DNA of 49,457 nt from an uncultured Clostridia bacterium (GTDB lineage Bacteria > Bacillota > Clostridia > UBA1381). The translations under genes and the position numbers were made by a program. Position 1 is the stretch's first letter. Every line of letters starts with the position of its first letter. Below, one piece after another: positions 47,654 through 49,457 of this stretch. Location of the stretch: positions 1 to 49,457 of the forward strand of contig CAKSQL010000020.1 in NCBI GenBank assembly GCA_934486735.1, in the 5' to 3' direction. The notes under the pieces are model-generated. The model was given only the letters and a program-made list of their open reading frames with translations, was not told the origin of the DNA and made no database searches.

Positions 47654-48610
47654 ATGAGAGATAAACCGACTTTATGGATGATAATACCCTGCTACAACGA
47701 ATGTGCGGTTCTGCCGATTACCGCACCGATGTTTTTGAAAAAGCTGACATCTTTAATCGATAGCGGCAAGATAAGCAGCGAAAGCAGGATTTTGTTCATT
47801 GATGACGGCTCGACCGATATAACATGGCATATAATAAGTACGCTTGCCGAGGAAAATCCTGCTTATATCGGAATCCGCCAGAGCCGCAACCGCGGACATC
47901 AGAACGCGGTGCTCGCCGGGCTTATGGAGGCGAGGGACAAATGCGATATCACGATTTCAATCGACTGTGACGGGCAGGACGATATAGACGCGATGGACAG
48001 GATGGTAGAGCTGTATACAAAAAATTACTGTGAGGTTGTCTACGGAGTGCGCACCGACCGCGATACAGACTCATTTTTTAAAAAATTTACTGCCGAGAGC
48101 TTTTATAAACTTGTGAATTTTATGGGCGCAGAGGTCGTATTCAATCATGCCGATTATCGCCTTTTGAGCAGCCGCGTGCTTAACGAACTTGCCAATTTTA
48201 AGGAAGTGAATCTATTCCTGCGCGGACTTGTGCCGCTTGTGGGATTTCAGAGCGGCTTGGTGGGTTACAGCCGCACCAAGCGTATCGCCGGGAAAAGCCA
48301 CTATCCGCTTTCAAAGATGCTTTCGCTTGCATTCGACGGCATAACAAGCCTGTCGGTAAAACCGATACGCTTTATCACCGGAGCAGGAATAATTGTTGCC
48401 TTAATCAGCTTTATCGGCGTTTTGTGGGCGGTGATAAGCGAGATTGTCGGAAGAACGGTTTCCGGCTGGGCAAGTATGGTGAGTATAATATGCTTTGTGT
48501 CGGGGGTTCAGCTTGTGTGCCTCGGCGTAATCGGCGAGTATATCGGGAAGATTTATATGGAAACAAAAGCTCGCCCGAGATATATTATCAGCGAGCGAAC
48601 CTGGGACTAA
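47654..48610 (+). CDS. GtrB-like family 2 glycosyltransferase, membrane-anchored
   Basis: A 318-residue GT2 (GT-A fold) enzyme of the GtrB/DPM1-like group. 'WMIIPCYNECAVLPITAPMF' starts the domain; 'LFIDDGSTDITW' is the nucleotide-binding DDGSTD; 'SIDCDGQDDIDAM' carries the D-x-D-like metal site; 'FNHADYRLLSSRVL' and 'RGLVPLVGFQSGLVGYSR' follow. Two C-terminal membrane helices (about 230-290, 'ITGAGIIVALISFIGVLWAV' and 'MVSIICFVSGVQLVCLGVIG') and 'GEYIGKIYMETKARPRYII' complete the family pattern. It likely loads a sugar on undecaprenyl phosphate. GGAG lies 10 nt before the chosen ATG; an ATG nine codons earlier has no site. Confidence 0.93.
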   Translation: MRDKPTLWMIIPCYNECAVLPITAPMFLKKLTSLIDSGKISSESRILFIDDGSTDITWHIISTLAEENPAYIGIRQSRNRGHQNAVLAGLMEARDKCDITISIDCDGQDDIDAMDRMVELYTKNYCEVVYGVRTDRDTDSFFKKFTAESFYKLVNFMGAEVVFNHADYRLLSSRVLNELANFKEVNLFLRGLVPLVGFQSGLVGYSRTKRIAGKSHYPLSKMLSLAFDGITSLSVKPIRFITGAGIIVALISFIGVLWAVISEIVGRTVSGWASMVSIICFVSGVQLVCLGVIGEYIGKIYMETKARPRYIISERTWD

Positions 48611-48847
48611 CCTCAGGAATGAAAAAAGGGATTACCGGTCCTCAATTAAGCACTCTGTTAAAAAGGTCGGCACCGTTAGGAAAAACACTTGCCTCAGTGT
48701 CGCTCAATTCAAAATGATAAAAGCCTCGCCGGTGTGCGTGGGAATATGGCAGCAATTTTGATTTTTCATCATTGCGTGCATGCGCAATTTCCTGCGAAGA
48801 AAGACAAAATTCCGCAGCACAGCATTAATGTGTTACGGATTTTTGTC
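48611..48847. other. Intergenic region after the GT2 gene
   Basis: No clear gene or terminator. A + frame from 48619 encodes 32 residues with no ribosome binding site. On the minus strand 48636-48722 reads as 'YHFELSDTEASVFPNGADLF' then 'NRVLN' and stop, which has protein-like texture and may be another gene remnant. A small inverted repeat ATTGCG/CGCAAT occurs near 48773-48790. Confidence 0.4.
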
Positions 48848-49087
48848 TCAATCATCTATATCGATAATCTTTGCCGCCTTTACCCCAAGTACCCTTGCGA
48901 TGGTGAACAAAGACTTTATCGACGGGCAATACGGCAGGTTCGGACTTTCAAGCTGACTGATATATGAAAGCGTCAGTCCCGCATGCTTGGCAAGCTTCGC
49001 CTGAGTCATTCCTGCCTTTCGGCGATAATATCAGATTTTGATTCCTATATCCAGCAATATACCTCTATATTTTTTTTCATTAAGCAT
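48848..49087 (-). pseudogene. XRE-family regulator interrupted by one TGA
   Basis: The minus strand from ATG (49087) to TGA (48850-48848) is one frame of 80 codons interrupted only by a TGA at 49033-49031 (codon 19). Before it: 'MLNEKKYRGILLDIGIKI'. After it: 'YYRRKAGMTQAKLAKHAGLT', 'LSYISQLESPNLPYCPSIKS', 'LFTIARVLGVKAAKIIDIDD', a complete XRE helix-turn-helix. Homologues usually have Arg at the stop position, so a CGA-to-TGA change is the likely cause (inference). GGTGAG precedes the ATG. An internal ATG could still give a truncated domain lacking helix 1. Confidence 0.8.
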
Positions 49088-49147
49088 GTTATACTCACCG
49101 CCATCATATTTTTACTAAATTTTATTGAACAATGTTATTATAAACTA

Positions 49148-49176
49148 TTGACAACGAATTTAAAACATGTTATATT
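49148..49176 (+). promoter_or_regulatory. Near-consensus promoter of a short transcript
   Basis: TTGACA (49148-49153), 17-nt spacer, TATATT (49171-49176). It points away from the broken XRE gene and ends, about 200 nt later, at the terminator at 49352-49383. Confidence 0.75.
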
Positions 49177-49182
49177 TAATAT

Positions 49183-49385
49183 ATACTCATTGTTGATGAG
49201 TTATTTGGGTGAATATTCATTAATTTGTAATATTTATCCTCGGGCATGTCGGGATAACTATTCTGTTTACAATCAAACTCTAATGCATTACAAGAAGCAA
49301 GTATGAGCAACGTTCCCCATATAATATGAATTTTCTACTGACATGTCCAAAAAAGACCGGAGCTTTCACAAGCTCCGGTCTTTCA
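49183..49385 (+). ncRNA. Candidate small RNA or small-protein transcript
   Basis: A region of about 200 nt bounded by a good promoter and a strong terminator on the same strand. Its only notable frame is 36 codons (49196-49306, 'MSYLGEYSLICNIYPRACRD', 'NYSVYNQTLMHYKKQV'), without a ribosome binding site. It could be a regulatory RNA, a tiny protein gene or the leftover of a longer one. It lies where an XRE regulator's target would normally be. Confidence 0.4.
49352..49383 (+). terminator. Strong intrinsic terminator
   Basis: AAAGACCGGAGCTT and AAGCTCCGGTCTTT form a perfect stem of 13-14 bp with a 4-nt loop. On both strands it ends in short T/A runs, so it can act in both directions. Confidence 0.8.
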
Positions 49386-49407
49386 GACTGTAGACAAAAT
49401 ACTACAC

Positions 49408-49456
49408 AAACGCCTCAATTTATGATATAATATAAATATCATGAATTGAGGTGTTT
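49408..49456. repeat. Long inverted repeat at the right edge
   Basis: AAACGCCTCAATTTATGATAT (in two parts: AAACGCCTCAATT, TATGATAT) pairs with ATATCATGAATTGAGGTGTTT across a 7-nt AT loop: about 21 bp with two non-Watson-Crick pairs. The left arm also contains TGATATAAT, an extended -10-like sequence, pointing + out of the window. It may be an operator/promoter or the end of a mobile element. Confidence 0.6.
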
Positions 49457-49457
49457 T

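Noticed and set aside
49031..49033. TGA in the XRE gene as a recoded sense codon
   Set aside because: TGA ends many intact genes in this window (for example the pyruvyl transferase), so the standard code applies, and no selenocysteine context is visible.

Overview
The window looks like a chromosomal segment of a gut-type, fairly low-GC Clostridia bacterium (Oscillospiraceae/Ruminococcaceae-like; inference). The evidence is the complete S10-spc-alpha ribosomal superoperon in Firmicutes order (secY-adk-map-KOW protein-infA-rpmJ), a zinc-ribbon S14, a zinc-lid adenylate kinase, AGGAGG-type ribosome binding sites, and sigma-A-like promoters. No tRNA, rRNA, CRISPR array or complete mobile element was seen.

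Layout. (1) 1-2718, + strand: a promoter and four small genes: LURP-one-like protein, MmcQ/YjbR protein, PNPOx-fold protein and a Fic protein with a C-terminal winged helix. (2) 2719-3490: decayed gene fragments, one resembling the C-terminus of a ParM/StbA actin-like protein. (3) 8369-3448, - strand: a promoter-to-terminator unit with a BNR/sialidase-fold protein, a GH67-like protein, an N-acetylneuraminate-lyase-family aldolase and an AAC(3)-fold acetyltransferase. None shows a clear signal peptide, so this looks like intracellular processing of an acidic sugar. (4) 8370-9378: no intact gene; a 44-bp tandem repeat, hairpins and the C-terminal remnant of a lost protein. (5) 9379-9849: a flavodoxin with its own promoter.

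(6) 29874-10128, - strand: a surface-polysaccharide operon of about 19 kb. It starts from a near-consensus promoter with 11-bp phased repeats upstream. The order is initiating sugar-phosphate transferase, SDR reductase, glycosyltransferase, UDP-HexNAc dehydrogenase, UDP-HexNAc 4-epimerase, glycosyltransferase, Wzy-like polymerase, two glycosyltransferases, Wzx flippase, pyruvyl transferase, FrhB-like iron-sulfur protein, polysaccharide deacetylase, nucleotidyltransferase-fold protein, then CapE, CapF and CapG. The predicted precursors are UDP-GalNAcA and UDP-L-FucNAc. Start/stop overlaps of 4 nt at several junctions, and 44 nt at wzy, indicate translational coupling. A duplicated ~168-bp hairpin-bearing repeat lies between capF and capG.

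(7) 46501-30011, - strand: the superoperon rpsJ to rplQ, ended by a strong bidirectional-looking hairpin. Its likely promoter is about 480 nt upstream of rpsJ. The leader between them holds a 60-codon ORF followed by an intrinsic-terminator-like hairpin, the layout expected of an attenuator. (8) 46690-48610, + strand: a divergent promoter, the 50S-assembly GTPase RbgA/YlqF and a GtrB-like membrane glycosyltransferase. (9) 48611-49457: an XRE regulator broken by one in-frame TGA, a promoter- and terminator-bounded short transcript with only a 36-codon ORF, and a long inverted repeat cut by the window edge.

The candidates for something undescribed are the S10 leader attenuator, the four-gene acidic-sugar operon and the FrhB/pyruvyl-transferase/deacetylase/nucleotidyltransferase block of the polysaccharide operon. 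All functional assignments come from motif reading alone; no search or folding was run.
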